Notes: a model not told the origin generated them from the letters alone. 64,000 nucleotides of DNA from Bifidobacterium catenulatum PV20-2 (GCF_000800455.1 NZ_CP007456.1:1736001-1800000); one strand, 5' to 3'; counted from the stretch's first letter, positions 17,423 to 26,142 are shown. Made by a program: numbers and translations.

Positions 17423-18602
17423 TGTCATTCCTTTCATACGCAACGTTTTCCACCAAGCCGAGCATACGTTCCCGCTCCCGCTCGTTTCCGCCCCGGACGA
17501 CCGCCCCACCGACATAGTCGGCCGCATCCGTGGGATTGTTCGGCTGTCCCGAATCCCATAGGTCCAACAGCCATCCGTCCGAGTCCAATGGCTTGCGGAG
17601 CCGGTTCCCGCCCGTTCTGACCAGCCATCCGGTCTTCTTGCCGTCGTCCACACTGGGAACGACCGACGCGGGAAGCCCCAACTCCAATCTCACGAACTGT
17701 TCGGAGATGTCGAAGCCGTACGCGGATTGGATTGATTGTTTGATGAGTCCACCGCCGACCCTCGCCGCGACCTCCCCGCATCGCGCGTGCCCCGAGGCGT
17801 CGTCTATGAATTCGAAATGCAGCACGTGGACGCCGCCGTCCTCGGGCAGCCCCTTCGCGAAACGTCCCACGAGATCGATGATTTCCAAGCGTTTCAGGGA
17901 GGCGTTGTCCAGCATCACGGATCCGTAGTTCTCCTCCTTAAACATGCATGGCTTATGAATGTAGCGGCTGACGGACGTGAACACCGGAATCCGGTCCTGG
18001 AGCAGCACATCCGCGTGATAGACATCTCCGGGCAGGTACTCCTCCACGAGGAGCATGTTCCCGTCGATCTCCTCACGGATGCCGCGATCCTGAAGCAGCC
18101 GGCCCACGTCATCAATGGTCTCCACGATGTGAACCCCGAACGCGCCGGCTCCATTGCGCGGCTTCACCACGGACGGCCCATGCTCTTCGACGAACGCTCC
18201 CAGGTCTTTCCCGGAACCGGCTAGGGCGAAGTCGGTGCTGGGAAGCGACGCCGCGGAGAACAACGACTTCATGCTGTACTTGTCACGAAATCCCTCCGCG
18301 AGAGGGAGCTTCATGCCCGGGACCGCGTACTGCGACCGGACGGCCGCCACCCGTTCCACATCGTCTTCGGAATTGCAGATGATGCGGTCGCATCCCGAAC
18401 AGGCGATGGACGACAAGGCCTTCCCGAACTCGTCGCTGTAGTATCGGTTCACCAGCACGAGATCGCAGTAGCCCTCATTCGCTTCAGCAGCCTTCGATCC
18501 CTTCTCGCTAACGAGGAACAGCCGGCAGCCCGGTATCAATTCCCTCACCCATTTGGCGTACTGCGAGCCGGACGACGGACGTTGGCATATGACTATCTTC
18601 AA
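17415..18602 (-). CDS. ATP-grasp ligase (amino-acid ligase-like)
   Basis: This is a 395-residue carboxylate-amine ligase of the ATP-grasp superfamily, which activates a carboxylate as acyl phosphate and joins it to an amine. The order is a pre-ATP-grasp domain (1-100), then the nucleotide-binding core with GPSVVKPRNGAGAFGVHIVE at about 160 and MLLVEEYLPGDVYHADVLLQ at about 195, and the Mg-binding segment HFEFIDD...GEVAARVGGGLI at about 270-295. The start is TTG at 18602, supported by GGGAGGAAT five bases upstream. It follows an MFS gene by 69 bases. Ligases of this size beside an exporter occur in dipeptide pathways such as bacilysin (BacD/BacE), but the substrates here cannot be read. Confidence 0.82.
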   Translation of the reverse strand: MKIVICQRPSSGSQYAKWVRELIPGCRLFLVSEKGSKAAEANEGYCDLVLVNRYYSDEFGKALSSIACSGCDRIICNSEDDVERVAAVRSQYAVPGMKLPLAEGFRDKYSMKSLFSAASLPSTDFALAGSGKDLGAFVEEHGPSVVKPRNGAGAFGVHIVETIDDVGRLLQDRGIREEIDGNMLLVEEYLPGDVYHADVLLQDRIPVFTSVSRYIHKPCMFKEENYGSVMLDNASLKRLEIIDLVGRFAKGLPEDGGVHVLHFEFIDDASGHARCGEVAARVGGGLIKQSIQSAYGFDISEQFVRLELGLPASVVPSVDDGKKTGWLVRTGGNRLRKPLDSDGWLLDLWDSGQPNNPTDAADYVGGAVVRGGNERERERMLGLVENVAYERNDNE

Positions 18603-18671
18603 GATTCCTCCCTTGCTGTTTGGATACGAGATCCGCAGAAGCCCCGCGGATCGAATCGCCGCTTTTGGCCG

Positions 18672-19886
18672 CTACTTCGAACGCGTGCGTACTGCCAGCC
18701 TTGCGATGGGCCCGTAGGACAGTCCCGTGAGCAGGAACACCATTGCCAGGACCAGCCATCCCGCCGGCGAATCGGCATGGGCGACGCCGGTCAGGATCAT
18801 CGGAGAGACCAGCGCCATGGTATCGGCCCCGGCATTCAGAACACCTTGGTATTCGCCGAGCAGATCATCGCTGGACATCTCGAAGCCGAAGGACCATGCC
18901 GACGCGGACTGCCACAGTTCGCCACAAAGATGCATCAACCCCGCCGCCACGAGCATGACGACGGACAACCACACCACCGCTTCCCTGGACAGCGCCAACA
19001 AAACACAGGCGGCGCAGAGCGACAAGCCGCTTCGCAATCCGGCCCGTCCCGCACCGCGAATCGAATCCGTTCCCCTGGCGAACCTCACCTGCAGCAGGAT
19101 GACGCCGACCGTGTTCACGAGAAGCAACGCGGATACCATGCCGTTCGGAATCGATTTGGCAGAGGCGATCCATATCGGCAGAGCGATGGTCAGGATCCCG
19201 TCATGAAGATAGAGGACGGCATTGGCCGCCGTCGCCAGCAGGAACGGCACATCCCTCACCGCGACGAGACCCATCCGGCCGTTCTTCCGGGAATGGGCGG
19301 ACGCGAATATCCCGCATTGGATGCCGCGTAGCATCAGCGCGGCGGCGAAATACGTGAGGACGTTGAACAGTATCAGGGCCACGAACACCGGACGCGTGCC
19401 GATGGTGAGCGGTATCGCAGACAGGACCGAGCCCATCGCGGTGCCGACGTTGGAGACCACGCGCAACATGGCCCTGTACGATACGCGGTTCTCCCCCTGC
19501 GAGATATGGGCGATGATGGGACCACGCGCCGCGGCGGCCCCTCGATCGGCCGTGGACACCACGGCCATGGTAATCCCCAGGCAGATGAAATTGTCCGTGA
19601 CGACATAGACGATCAAGCCCAATCCCTGCACGGCCAGAAGCGTGCGGTACATGGTCATCGCATCGACCTTGTCGGAGGCTCTTCCGAACAGCACGCTGCC
19701 CGCCAGACCGGCCACCGCGGAAAGCGTGAGGAACATGCTGAACAACGTCAACGGCATACCGAGGATCTGGGTGAAGTACAACGTGGACAACGCAAAGAAG
19801 ATGCCGCGACCAACGGAATTGATAAGCGTCGCCCGGGCGTATCGGCCTTCGTCGGCCTTCCCCCTCAAAACCGTCCAAATAGCCAT
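18672..19886 (-). CDS. MFS transporter, probable exporter of the ATP-grasp product
   Basis: This is a 404-residue MFS protein with about 12 membrane segments. It is not related in detail to the sugar carriers of this window; the motif-A position reads LFGRASDKVDAMTMYR, and overall it resembles drug-exporter-like MFS proteins. The ATG at 19886 is chosen because AAGGAGCG precedes it; an upstream in-frame ATG at 19925 lacks one. It is the first gene of a three-gene operon with the ATP-grasp ligase and the core-less ATP-grasp-like protein. Export of a small peptide-like product, with self-protection, is the simplest reading. Uptake of a substrate is the alternative. Confidence 0.8.
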   Translation of the reverse strand: MAIWTVLRGKADEGRYARATLINSVGRGIFFALSTLYFTQILGMPLTLFSMFLTLSAVAGLAGSVLFGRASDKVDAMTMYRTLLAVQGLGLIVYVVTDNFICLGITMAVVSTADRGAAAARGPIIAHISQGENRVSYRAMLRVVSNVGTAMGSVLSAIPLTIGTRPVFVALILFNVLTYFAAALMLRGIQCGIFASAHSRKNGRMGLVAVRDVPFLLATAANAVLYLHDGILTIALPIWIASAKSIPNGMVSALLLVNTVGVILLQVRFARGTDSIRGAGRAGLRSGLSLCAACVLLALSREAVVWLSVVMLVAAGLMHLCGELWQSASAWSFGFEMSSDDLLGEYQGVLNAGADTMALVSPMILTGVAHADSPAGWLVLAMVFLLTGLSYGPIARLAVRTRSK

Positions 19887-20346
19887 ATCCAACGCTCCTT
19901 CACCATGACCATGGCAATCCCCCAAATCGACATCCGCGTTTTACGACCTAGACTAACTGCCCCCCTACTAGTCATGTGGAATTATAGCACTTCTCGTAAA
20001 AGATATGTCACGCCTCGTCAGTCTTATCTCACAATCATCACTGGCACCATTCAATGGAGGGAACTCCAATCTGCGTATTGCATAAATCACGCACAAAACT
20101 TGCGTAGTTCGGCGGAAGACATCACCTCATCCTCAGACATCGGTCAAACCATGGCACTCTCCACGGAATACGCCGTGACCAGATGAACAGACAAGAAACC
20201 ACACGCAAACGAAAAGCAACCCGATATATGGGAAGTGCAGTAGCAGGTAGTCTGACTGCATCAAAATGGTCGACATCTCAGGAAAATAGCATGTTTCTTT
20301 CAGCAAACTTTTCAGACACTACCACAATAGAAGATAAGCAAAATGA
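19887..20346. promoter_or_regulatory. Gene-free region with promoter of the MFS/ATP-grasp operon
   Basis: No supported gene lies in this AT-rich gap. On the minus strand a perfect TATAAT (complement of 19981-19986) lies about 95 bases before the MFS start. GTGACA (complement of 20006-20011) sits 19 bases upstream of it as a weak -35. A 69-codon plus-strand frame at 20183-20392 has no ribosome-binding site or family signature and was not accepted. Confidence 0.45.
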
Positions 20347-20366
20347 GGGTGGCCGTCAGGTCACCC
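20347..20366 (-). terminator. Terminator after TetR gene
   Basis: GGGTGGCC and GGTCACCC form an 8-base-pair stem with loop GTCA. Read on the minus strand, it follows the TetR stop by 29 bases and is followed by TCATTTTGCTT. Confidence 0.6.
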
Positions 20367-20394
20367 CCGAATCGTATGCGGAACACACATAAAA

Positions 20395-21030
20395 TCAGCG
20401 GTATGCATCCCAGAGGGGCGCGGGAAACAGCAGATTCTCCATTTCGGACCATTCCTCGCACAAGTCCACTTCCGGTTCGCGCAGCCACCACAGCTGAATG
20501 CCATCCATGATTTCCATGGCTTTGCGCACCACCGGCCGCATGCTGCCGGCCCATGCACCCAATTGCGGCGGAACCACCCACGGGTATTTCGAGTATCGTT
20601 CCCAGATGTCCTCCATGCGTCCCATGAATTCGTCATGCAATGGATGATCCGGGTTCAGGGATTCCGCCGACAGCACGGTGAACAGCTGCACCATCATGCG
20701 CCGGCGCGAGTTGTGTTTCACCAGGTAGCGCAGATACGCGGGAAAATGCGGCGCGGACGGGTCGCTGCCCGGCGTGCCCGAAGAGAAGAAGTCCTCCGGC
20801 GTGCCGGTCTGCCCGTAATATTCGTCATATACCAGCGCCAGCATATTGTCTTTGTTGTCGACGTATCGCAGCACGCCTTGTTTGGAGATGCCGACCCTGT
20901 CGGCCACGTCCTGGATGGAAATGCCATTGAACCCACGCTCGCTGATCAGCTGAACCGCAGCATCCAGCACTTCCGCTCGACGCTCCTGCGGTGATTTTCG
21001 AATACGTTTCGAAGTCTCTTCCTCTGCCAT
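20395..21030 (-). CDS. TetR-family regulator
   Basis: This is a 211-residue TetR protein. The HTH reads RRAEVLDAAVQLISERGFNG followed by ISIQDVADRVGISKQGVLRY, after a basic RIRKSPQE leader that is shared with the TetR at 34086. The C-terminal domain contains FFSSGTPGSDPSAPHFPAYL and ends MDGIQLWWLREPEVDL...LFPAPLWDAYR. It is the intact paralogue of the broken gene at 16150. It lies 47 bases downstream of the GH5 gene on the same strand, so it is likely co-transcribed with it. No Shine-Dalgarno stands out before the ATG, so a leaderless or weakly translated message is possible. A candidate operator may lie at 21038-21057. Confidence 0.9.
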   Translation of the reverse strand: MAEEETSKRIRKSPQERRAEVLDAAVQLISERGFNGISIQDVADRVGISKQGVLRYVDNKDNMLALVYDEYYGQTGTPEDFFSSGTPGSDPSAPHFPAYLRYLVKHNSRRRMMVQLFTVLSAESLNPDHPLHDEFMGRMEDIWERYSKYPWVVPPQLGAWAGSMRPVVRKAMEIMDGIQLWWLREPEVDLCEEWSEMENLLFPAPLWDAYR

Positions 21031-21077
21031 GATTCCGAGTCTAATGCACCTTGTGTCGATTGCCGTTGATTGACTGC

Positions 21078-22277
21078 CTATGGCACGTCATCGTGAGAGG
21101 TATCCGCCCGAATCCATCCATGACGCCATACGCGAGTCAGATCCCACGCCTCAAGATTGCCGCCGTTGCGAGGATCCCGCGGCGGTTTCCCTTCGCCACT
21201 ACCCGGTTTCGCGGAGCGCGCAAGCTGGTAGCTCCAATAGATCTGCCCCGCCGACACGTCCCATGCCGCGCGTTGCAATCGTGACACTTGGCGGTATGCA
21301 GCCGATCGGTTTTGGCTGTGTAGGGCCCACTGATTCTCCACGCACCACTCGCCCACCAGCACGGGAATACGACGAGCCGCCAAACGGATGGCGATGCCAC
21401 TCGCGCCCACCAGCATCCGGTACAGCCATGGCAGTCGCCGCGATCGCAGGTACAGCCGGCATGCCGGTCCCGAAAACAGCGGATTCTCCATCGCGATGAG
21501 ATACTGATGGGTGTCGAGCATGACATTGCGCATGCCAGCACGACGAAACCAACCGCCCCAGCGGAGTAGTCGGAAACCGTCATGGAATACGATCACGGTT
21601 TCCGGACGTAGCACGGCGCGTAACCGGGCGTAAGCGTCGCGGTAGAAGCGCTTCAGAAACCGCAGTGAGACATACGTGCTACCGGAAGCCTCATGAGAGT
21701 CTTTCGCCGTGTTCGACGTGCTATGGAACACTGACCAGCTCACTGGTTCGTTGAGTACTTCGATGCTGTGCAGGGCCGGTTCGTCGCGGTATCGGCGAGC
21801 CAATCGCTCCAGCACGTTCAGCGTGTACTCCACCAAGTCCGTATTCTGCGCCCATTTGCACACACCCGTCAGACCGCCGTTGTCGAAACCGTTCTGCGAT
21901 TCGGGAACGGTATGCAGGTCAATCATAATCTTCAATCCCGTCTCCCGCGCCCAACGGAACGCGCGGTCGAGGTACGTGATGCAGCCCGGATGCCCGGGCC
22001 AGTCGCCGAAGATGAAATACGGTATGGGAATGCGTACGAGGTTGATTCCGTGACCGACGATAATACGGAAATCCTCCAGGGTGATGTAGGTTTCGCGGTG
22101 CCGGCGCAGTTCCTCGGCTAGATTCCGTTCGGACCAGAGGGATCCGTGCGTGCGGTGCATCCAGATTTCATCGTTTTCGGCGCTGCGGGTGAACGGTTTC
22201 GGATCCATCCATTTCTCCAGCACCAGCCAGTTGCCGAGGTTCACGCCGTCGATTCTCTCGTCGATGCCTAGCACCAT
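21078..22277 (-). CDS. GH5 beta-glucanase/beta-glucosidase-type enzyme
   Basis: This is a 399-residue GH5 (clan A) hydrolase without signal peptide. It begins GVNLGNWLVLEKWMDP, a start typical of exo-beta-1,3-glucanase-like GH5 proteins. RIPIPYFIFGDWPG and DLHTVPESQNGFDN follow. The acid/base is E177 in SIEVLNEPVS and the nucleophile E310 in VLVGEWC. It is a diverged paralogue of the GH5 at 24434. The start at 22277 is chosen for homology to that protein; the Shine-Dalgarno (AAGGGCGGTGAG) is modest, and the frame stays open further upstream to 22433. The C-terminal part is unusually arginine-rich. Action on short beta-glucosides is inferred. Confidence 0.9.
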   Translation of the reverse strand: MVLGIDERIDGVNLGNWLVLEKWMDPKPFTRSAENDEIWMHRTHGSLWSERNLAEELRRHRETYITLEDFRIIVGHGINLVRIPIPYFIFGDWPGHPGCITYLDRAFRWARETGLKIMIDLHTVPESQNGFDNGGLTGVCKWAQNTDLVEYTLNVLERLARRYRDEPALHSIEVLNEPVSWSVFHSTSNTAKDSHEASGSTYVSLRFLKRFYRDAYARLRAVLRPETVIVFHDGFRLLRWGGWFRRAGMRNVMLDTHQYLIAMENPLFSGPACRLYLRSRRLPWLYRMLVGASGIAIRLAARRIPVLVGEWCVENQWALHSQNRSAAYRQVSRLQRAAWDVSAGQIYWSYQLARSAKPGSGEGKPPRDPRNGGNLEAWDLTRVWRHGWIRADTSHDDVP

Positions 22278-22354
22278 GCGTCTCACCGCCCTTACGTTCG
22301 GGGGTTGCCCGACTTTTCGTTTCCACCCATCACAACCCATGGCAAAACTCAATC

Positions 22355-22400
22355 GGCCCAATGGGCCAAGGAACCGCGCGTCATTCGCAACGTTCCTTGG
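22355..22400. promoter_or_regulatory. Palindromes upstream of GH5
   Basis: GGCCCA-A-TGGGCC (22355-22367) is a perfect 13-base palindrome. Overlapping it, CCAAGGAAC (22366-22374) and GTTCCTTGG (22392-22400) form a 9-base inverted repeat. Both lie 78-125 bases before the GH5 start and could be operator sites. Confidence 0.4.
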
Positions 22401-22422
22401 TCCATTGTACGTGTGAGCCCCG

Positions 22423-22444
22423 CGAGCGGCCACGCGGCCGCTCG
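22423..22444 (-). terminator. GC-rich hairpin between GH43 and GH5
   Basis: CGAGCGGCC and GGCCGCTCG form a 9-base-pair stem with loop ACGC, 60 bases after the GH43 stop. No U-run follows. It may attenuate rather than end transcription. Confidence 0.45.
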
Positions 22445-22503
22445 GAATCGGATCATGGCCGGATCAGGGTCATTGAATGATCGTGGTGGCCGCCCGGGCG
22501 GGA

Positions 22504-24150
22504 TCAGTCGACGGGCTTCGTCTCATCCGCCTCGTAGTCGAAGAAGTCGAAGTCGGCAGTCTTCTCGTGCAGCGAAGCGTCGGTAACGGCAATACCAACC
22601 ATTGTGCCCGTGAATTCGCCAAACTTGCAGTACTCGTCAGAGAAGGTGGTAATGTCGAAATCCGGGCCAATCTTGGTCCATTCCTCGCCATCATAACCCC
22701 ACTCGAACCAAGTACGACGACCTTCGATATTCAAACGGAAATAGATCGGCTTGTCTTCTACAGCAACACGGGTGTCAAGCATTTCCGTCTTGTCGCCATT
22801 CTCAAGACGCACGATCGAAATCGCGCTGCCGCCAAGCGTCTGCGAATAATACTTGCGCAGGAAAATATTATTCATGTTGTCGTAGTAGATGGTCAAGCCA
22901 GCGCTGTGCTGGTAGACTTCCGGCTCGAACTCCATCTTGGTGGTCACCGTGGCATACACGCTCGTCAGCTTGCGAGTAAGCAAGCTCGTACGATTCAGCG
23001 AGGCAAGCGATTCCTCACCACGAATACGTAACCAGCCCGGGCGTTCCGTAGCATTCGCAAACGTACTCGGCATCTGACGCGGCGAGTAATACCAGTTACC
23101 CAGTTCCCCACTATCGAAATCGTCAAGGCCTGGGATTTCCGGCATCGACACATCTGGCAGATTCGGCTCCTCGACTTCAATCTTTGCCAGATTAGAACCA
23201 TCGGCCATACGCAACCAACCATCAGGCGTCCACTGCATCTTCTGAATGGCGGTTTCACGGCCAAGCGTACAACGCAATTCCGGCACGAACGGACGGCTGG
23301 TCAAATGCACCAAATAGGTTTCGCCATTCGGCAGGTCAACATACGAGCCATGCCCGGACTTCTGCAATACGGAATCCGGGTTGAAATAGCGCGGCTTCAA
23401 ATGATCGTCATCAGCACGCTCATTCGACTCCTTCGGCTGCGAAGTGACGAGCGGACCATTCGGATCCGGCTCATACGGACCCCACACATTACGGGAACGT
23501 CCCATGGTCACAGAATGGTTGTAGCCAGTGCCACCCTCAGCGCACATAATGTAATACCAGCCGTCACGCTTGGTCAGATGCGGAGCCTCAATGCAGCCAC
23601 GATCAGTAGCGCCACGCCAAATACGCTTCGGATAGCCAACCACATGCTTGGTTTCCGGATCATATTCCACGCAGCAGATCACACCCGGCTTCTCATAGCC
23701 TTCGCGGGTCTCCCACTCCAAGCTGACAATATACTTCTTACCATCATCGTCATGCAGAATGGACGCATCGAAACCGGAGGAAGTCAAATACACCGGCTCG
23801 CTCCACGGGCCTTCAATATTCTTCGACTTAATAAGATAATTATTCACATCGAAATAGCGCGCATTCATGGAATTCATAACACCATAAATCACGTAGAACA
23901 TGTCCTCTTCCTCACAATACGTGAGGCATGGAGCCCAAATGCCCTTAGCACTTGGCAGCTTGGTGAGGTTCGGATTCGTATCATCAGTAAGCACGTGGGT
24001 GAGCAACTCCCAATGCTTCATATCCTTCGAATGGTAAATCGGAATACCCGGGAACCATTCGAAAGTAGAGACGGCAACATAGTAGTCGTCGCCTTTACGG
24101 CAGATGGCCGGATCAGGATTGAAGCCTTTAAAAATAGGATTTTGCAGCAT
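22504..24150 (-). CDS. GH43 beta-xylosidase (GH43_11-like)
   Basis: This is a 548-residue family 43 enzyme of the XynB type, expected to cleave xylose from xylo-oligosaccharides in the cytoplasm. The five-blade propeller begins NPIFKGFNPDPAICRKGDDY with the catalytic base D13. The pKa-modulating D128 is in SSGFDASILHDDDG, and the acid E188 is in DRGCIEAPHL. A C-terminal beta-sandwich (about 350-540) contains SRQMP- and TIYYDNMN-like segments typical of this subfamily. The start has AAAGGAGAG. It is flanked by two GH5 genes on the same strand. Confidence 0.95.
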   Translation of the reverse strand: MLQNPIFKGFNPDPAICRKGDDYYVAVSTFEWFPGIPIYHSKDMKHWELLTHVLTDDTNPNLTKLPSAKGIWAPCLTYCEEEDMFYVIYGVMNSMNARYFDVNNYLIKSKNIEGPWSEPVYLTSSGFDASILHDDDGKKYIVSLEWETREGYEKPGVICCVEYDPETKHVVGYPKRIWRGATDRGCIEAPHLTKRDGWYYIMCAEGGTGYNHSVTMGRSRNVWGPYEPDPNGPLVTSQPKESNERADDDHLKPRYFNPDSVLQKSGHGSYVDLPNGETYLVHLTSRPFVPELRCTLGRETAIQKMQWTPDGWLRMADGSNLAKIEVEEPNLPDVSMPEIPGLDDFDSGELGNWYYSPRQMPSTFANATERPGWLRIRGEESLASLNRTSLLTRKLTSVYATVTTKMEFEPEVYQHSAGLTIYYDNMNNIFLRKYYSQTLGGSAISIVRLENGDKTEMLDTRVAVEDKPIYFRLNIEGRRTWFEWGYDGEEWTKIGPDFDITTFSDEYCKFGEFTGTMVGIAVTDASLHEKTADFDFFDYEADETKPVD

Positions 24151-24231
24151 TATCTCTCCTTTGATTTCTGCTTTTCTTTTTTCGTTTTTTACTTATTGCG
24201 ATTTTGCTTTAGTTATTGCGGCGCCCGCCGC

Positions 24232-24375
24232 TTACTGCAGTGTTGTTTGGTTACTGCAGTGTCCGCCGGAGTCTGCGATGCTCTATTGCTGACACGCTCC
24301 AAGGCCGCTCTGGCCAGTCTTTACGGTCTTCAACAGAGCATCGCAGACTCCGGCTCGTAACGCTTTTGCGTTACG
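24232..24375. repeat. Structured intergenic element between GH43 and GH5
   Basis: The element has three parts. TTACTGCAGTGT occurs twice in tandem (24232-24243, 24251-24262). A perfect 19-base inverted repeat (24266-24284 and 24335-24353, arms starting CCGGAGTCTGC) encloses a 50-base loop that contains GGCCGCTCTGGCC. Next to it is the 8-base-pair hairpin CGTAACGC-TTTT-GCGTTACG (24356-24375). It would lie in the leader of GH43 or the trailer of GH5. Confidence 0.7.
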
Positions 24376-24433
24376 TTGCGTTGCACTTACGTTGTGTTAC
24401 GCAAGTTGATGTTTTTAGTGAGTTTTTCCTTTT

Positions 24434-25648
24434 TTAAAGGATGGGAGGGAGGGGGAACCAGGATTGGGCTATGCAGCGGCCTAGGTCCCAAGCGTCCCAG
24501 CCGATCCAGCCAGGGGTGTTGACCGTGTCGGTGAGCAGCTTGTAGTTCCAGTAGTAGAAGCCGCTTCCGTTGCTCCATGCTTCAAGCTGCGACTTGGCGA
24601 CGCCTTGGTAGAGCGCACGCTTTTCTTCGGCACTGAGCGTTTCCGCCCGCGCACCTTCCTCGCCATTGAGCACGCTCTGGCCGCCGTGGGTGTCCACACC
24701 ACAGCCGACCGAGTTGAACAGGCACCACTCGCCCACAATCACCGGGAAGTATTCGCTCATTTCGGCGACCATCGGAGCGTACGTGTTGCGCACGAAATCG
24801 TCGTAGCCTTCCACGGTCTGCGGGCAACCCATCATTTCCGCGGCCATCAAGTACTGGTGGGTGTCGAGGATCACGTTTTCGAACTCTGACGCAATCTTGC
24901 CATCTGCGCCACGCATGAAGTCCTTCCACTGTTCGATATCGAATCCATCATGGAATACCACAGCCTTATCAGTCGGCAAAGCACCTTTGTCGACGTCGCG
25001 CAGGCGACGGTATGCGGTGATGTAGAAGTTCTTGAGCCAGTCGAATTCAATCGGACCGGTGCCTTCCGCAAGTTCGGCATCGACGGCCTTGTATCGTTCG
25101 GTCACGTTCATCATCGGCCAGGACGTGGTGGTGTTCGGCTCGTTGATGATTTCAATGCCCATCAGCGCTTCCCTATTGCCATAACGCTTGGCAAGACGCT
25201 CGAGCACACTAAGCACGAATTCAACCTCTTCCGGCAGTTGTGCCCACTTGCACACACCGGAAATACCGCCATTGTCGAAACCGTTCTGACTCATCGGAGC
25301 GGTATGCAGGTCGATAAGAATGGTCAGACCGTACTTTTCAGCCCAACTGAAGGCCTTGTCAAGCTCATCAATACAACCAATGAACGGTGCTCGATCGCCG
25401 AAAATAAAATACGGTACCGGAATTCGTACAGAATTCAATCCCCATGATTTAATGGTGGCGAAGTCACGTTCGCTGATGTATTCCGCACGATGCGTTTTGA
25501 TGCGCGCCTCGTACACGGCCGGATCGAGTTGCGTCGGCAGATAGTATTCGTCATCGGCAGTGGTTCCGTCGAACAATGCCGGGTTCATCCACTTTTCCAG
25601 AACCAGCCAGTTACCCAGGTTCACACCCTTGATGGAATTGAGATCCAT
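24434..25648 (-). CDS. GH5 beta-glucanase/beta-glucosidase-type enzyme
   Basis: This is a 404-residue GH5 hydrolase without signal peptide. It begins MDLNSIKGVNLGNWLVLEKW. The acid/base is E170 in GIEIINEPN and the nucleophile E307 in PVIVGEWC. HQYLMAAEMMG and FYYWNYKLL are also typical of the exo-glucanase-like GH5 group. The ATG at 25648 is preferred because AAAGGAGT lies just upstream; an in-frame ATG at 25675 would bury it. A repeated sequence upstream (25682-25706) recurs before the TetR gene at 27824, which is therefore its likely regulator. It is a paralogue of the GH5 at 21078. Confidence 0.93.
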   Translation of the reverse strand: MDLNSIKGVNLGNWLVLEKWMNPALFDGTTADDEYYLPTQLDPAVYEARIKTHRAEYISERDFATIKSWGLNSVRIPVPYFIFGDRAPFIGCIDELDKAFSWAEKYGLTILIDLHTAPMSQNGFDNGGISGVCKWAQLPEEVEFVLSVLERLAKRYGNREALMGIEIINEPNTTTSWPMMNVTERYKAVDAELAEGTGPIEFDWLKNFYITAYRRLRDVDKGALPTDKAVVFHDGFDIEQWKDFMRGADGKIASEFENVILDTHQYLMAAEMMGCPQTVEGYDDFVRNTYAPMVAEMSEYFPVIVGEWCLFNSVGCGVDTHGGQSVLNGEEGARAETLSAEEKRALYQGVAKSQLEAWSNGSGFYYWNYKLLTDTVNTPGWIGWDAWDLGRCIAQSWFPLPPIL

Positions 25649-25681
25649 ATGCACTCCTTTGTACGTTTTCACCATAGTTTC

Positions 25682-25706
25682 TATTACTTAGTAACTACTT
25701 AGTTAA
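25682..25706. promoter_or_regulatory. TetR operator candidate upstream of GH5
   Basis: This 25-base block contains ACTTAGTAACTACTTAGTTA. It differs by one base from the block at 27691-27715 upstream of the TetR gene at 27824. A shorter copy, ACTTAGTAA, sits at 27796-27804. Confidence 0.6.
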
Positions 25707-25926
25707 GTGATAATACATTTTTCTTCTCTGCGCAACTCGTAACGAAAAAGCGTTTGCCCACGGCGACCAGTAACCAATCACCACAGGCAAACGCCCTGCA
25801 ACACAACACCGGCTTGCGAAGGTGGCAGGAAGAGAAGGGAAAATCCACCACCCGGCATTCAACAAACCGTTGCCGCAACCAAGCCAACGCGTTACGCACA
25901 CATCCGCGTCAGCCGGCGACTCCCCA

Positions 25927-26043
25927 TCAGTCCAACACGAACGTGTTGAACGAACGCGGAGCAAGCGTCACCTTGATACCACGATCGGCATTGCAAGGAT
26001 CAGCAAATTCAAAACCCTCGGCATCGTCACAAATCCTTCGGAT
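25927..26043 (-). pseudogene. C-terminal remnant of a larger protein, possibly a glycosidase
   Basis: A minus-strand frame of about 38 codons reads DDAEGFEFADPCNADRGIKV followed by TLAPRSFNTFVLD and a stop. The terminal VTLAPRSFNTFVL has the look of the last beta-strand of a glycoside hydrolase accessory domain. An in-frame stop lies directly upstream and there is no start codon or ribosome-binding site. Nothing else coding is seen between 25710 and 26140. The family cannot be named with confidence. Confidence 0.4.
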
Positions 26044-26079
26044 TCATCAATTTGCAATTGTTCGCTTCCTTACGGAAAA

Positions 26080-26120
26080 CCCCGGACCCAATCGAGAAGG
26101 GGAAAACGATGGATCCGGGG
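26080..26120 (-). terminator. Terminator after MFS gene
   Basis: CCCCGGACCCAATCG pairs with CGATGGATCCGGGG, with one mismatch and one bulge. It lies 23 bases after the MFS stop. The minus-strand tail is GTTTTCC. Confidence 0.65.
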
Positions 26121-26142
26121 CAATCATTCAAGGAAGGATTAC

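Noticed and set aside
20183..20392. 69-codon small frame beside the ATP-grasp operon, considered as a peptide precursor
   Set aside because: No Shine-Dalgarno, no leader/core pattern or Cys/Ser/Thr core typical of modified peptides, and it runs into the terminator of the TetR gene.
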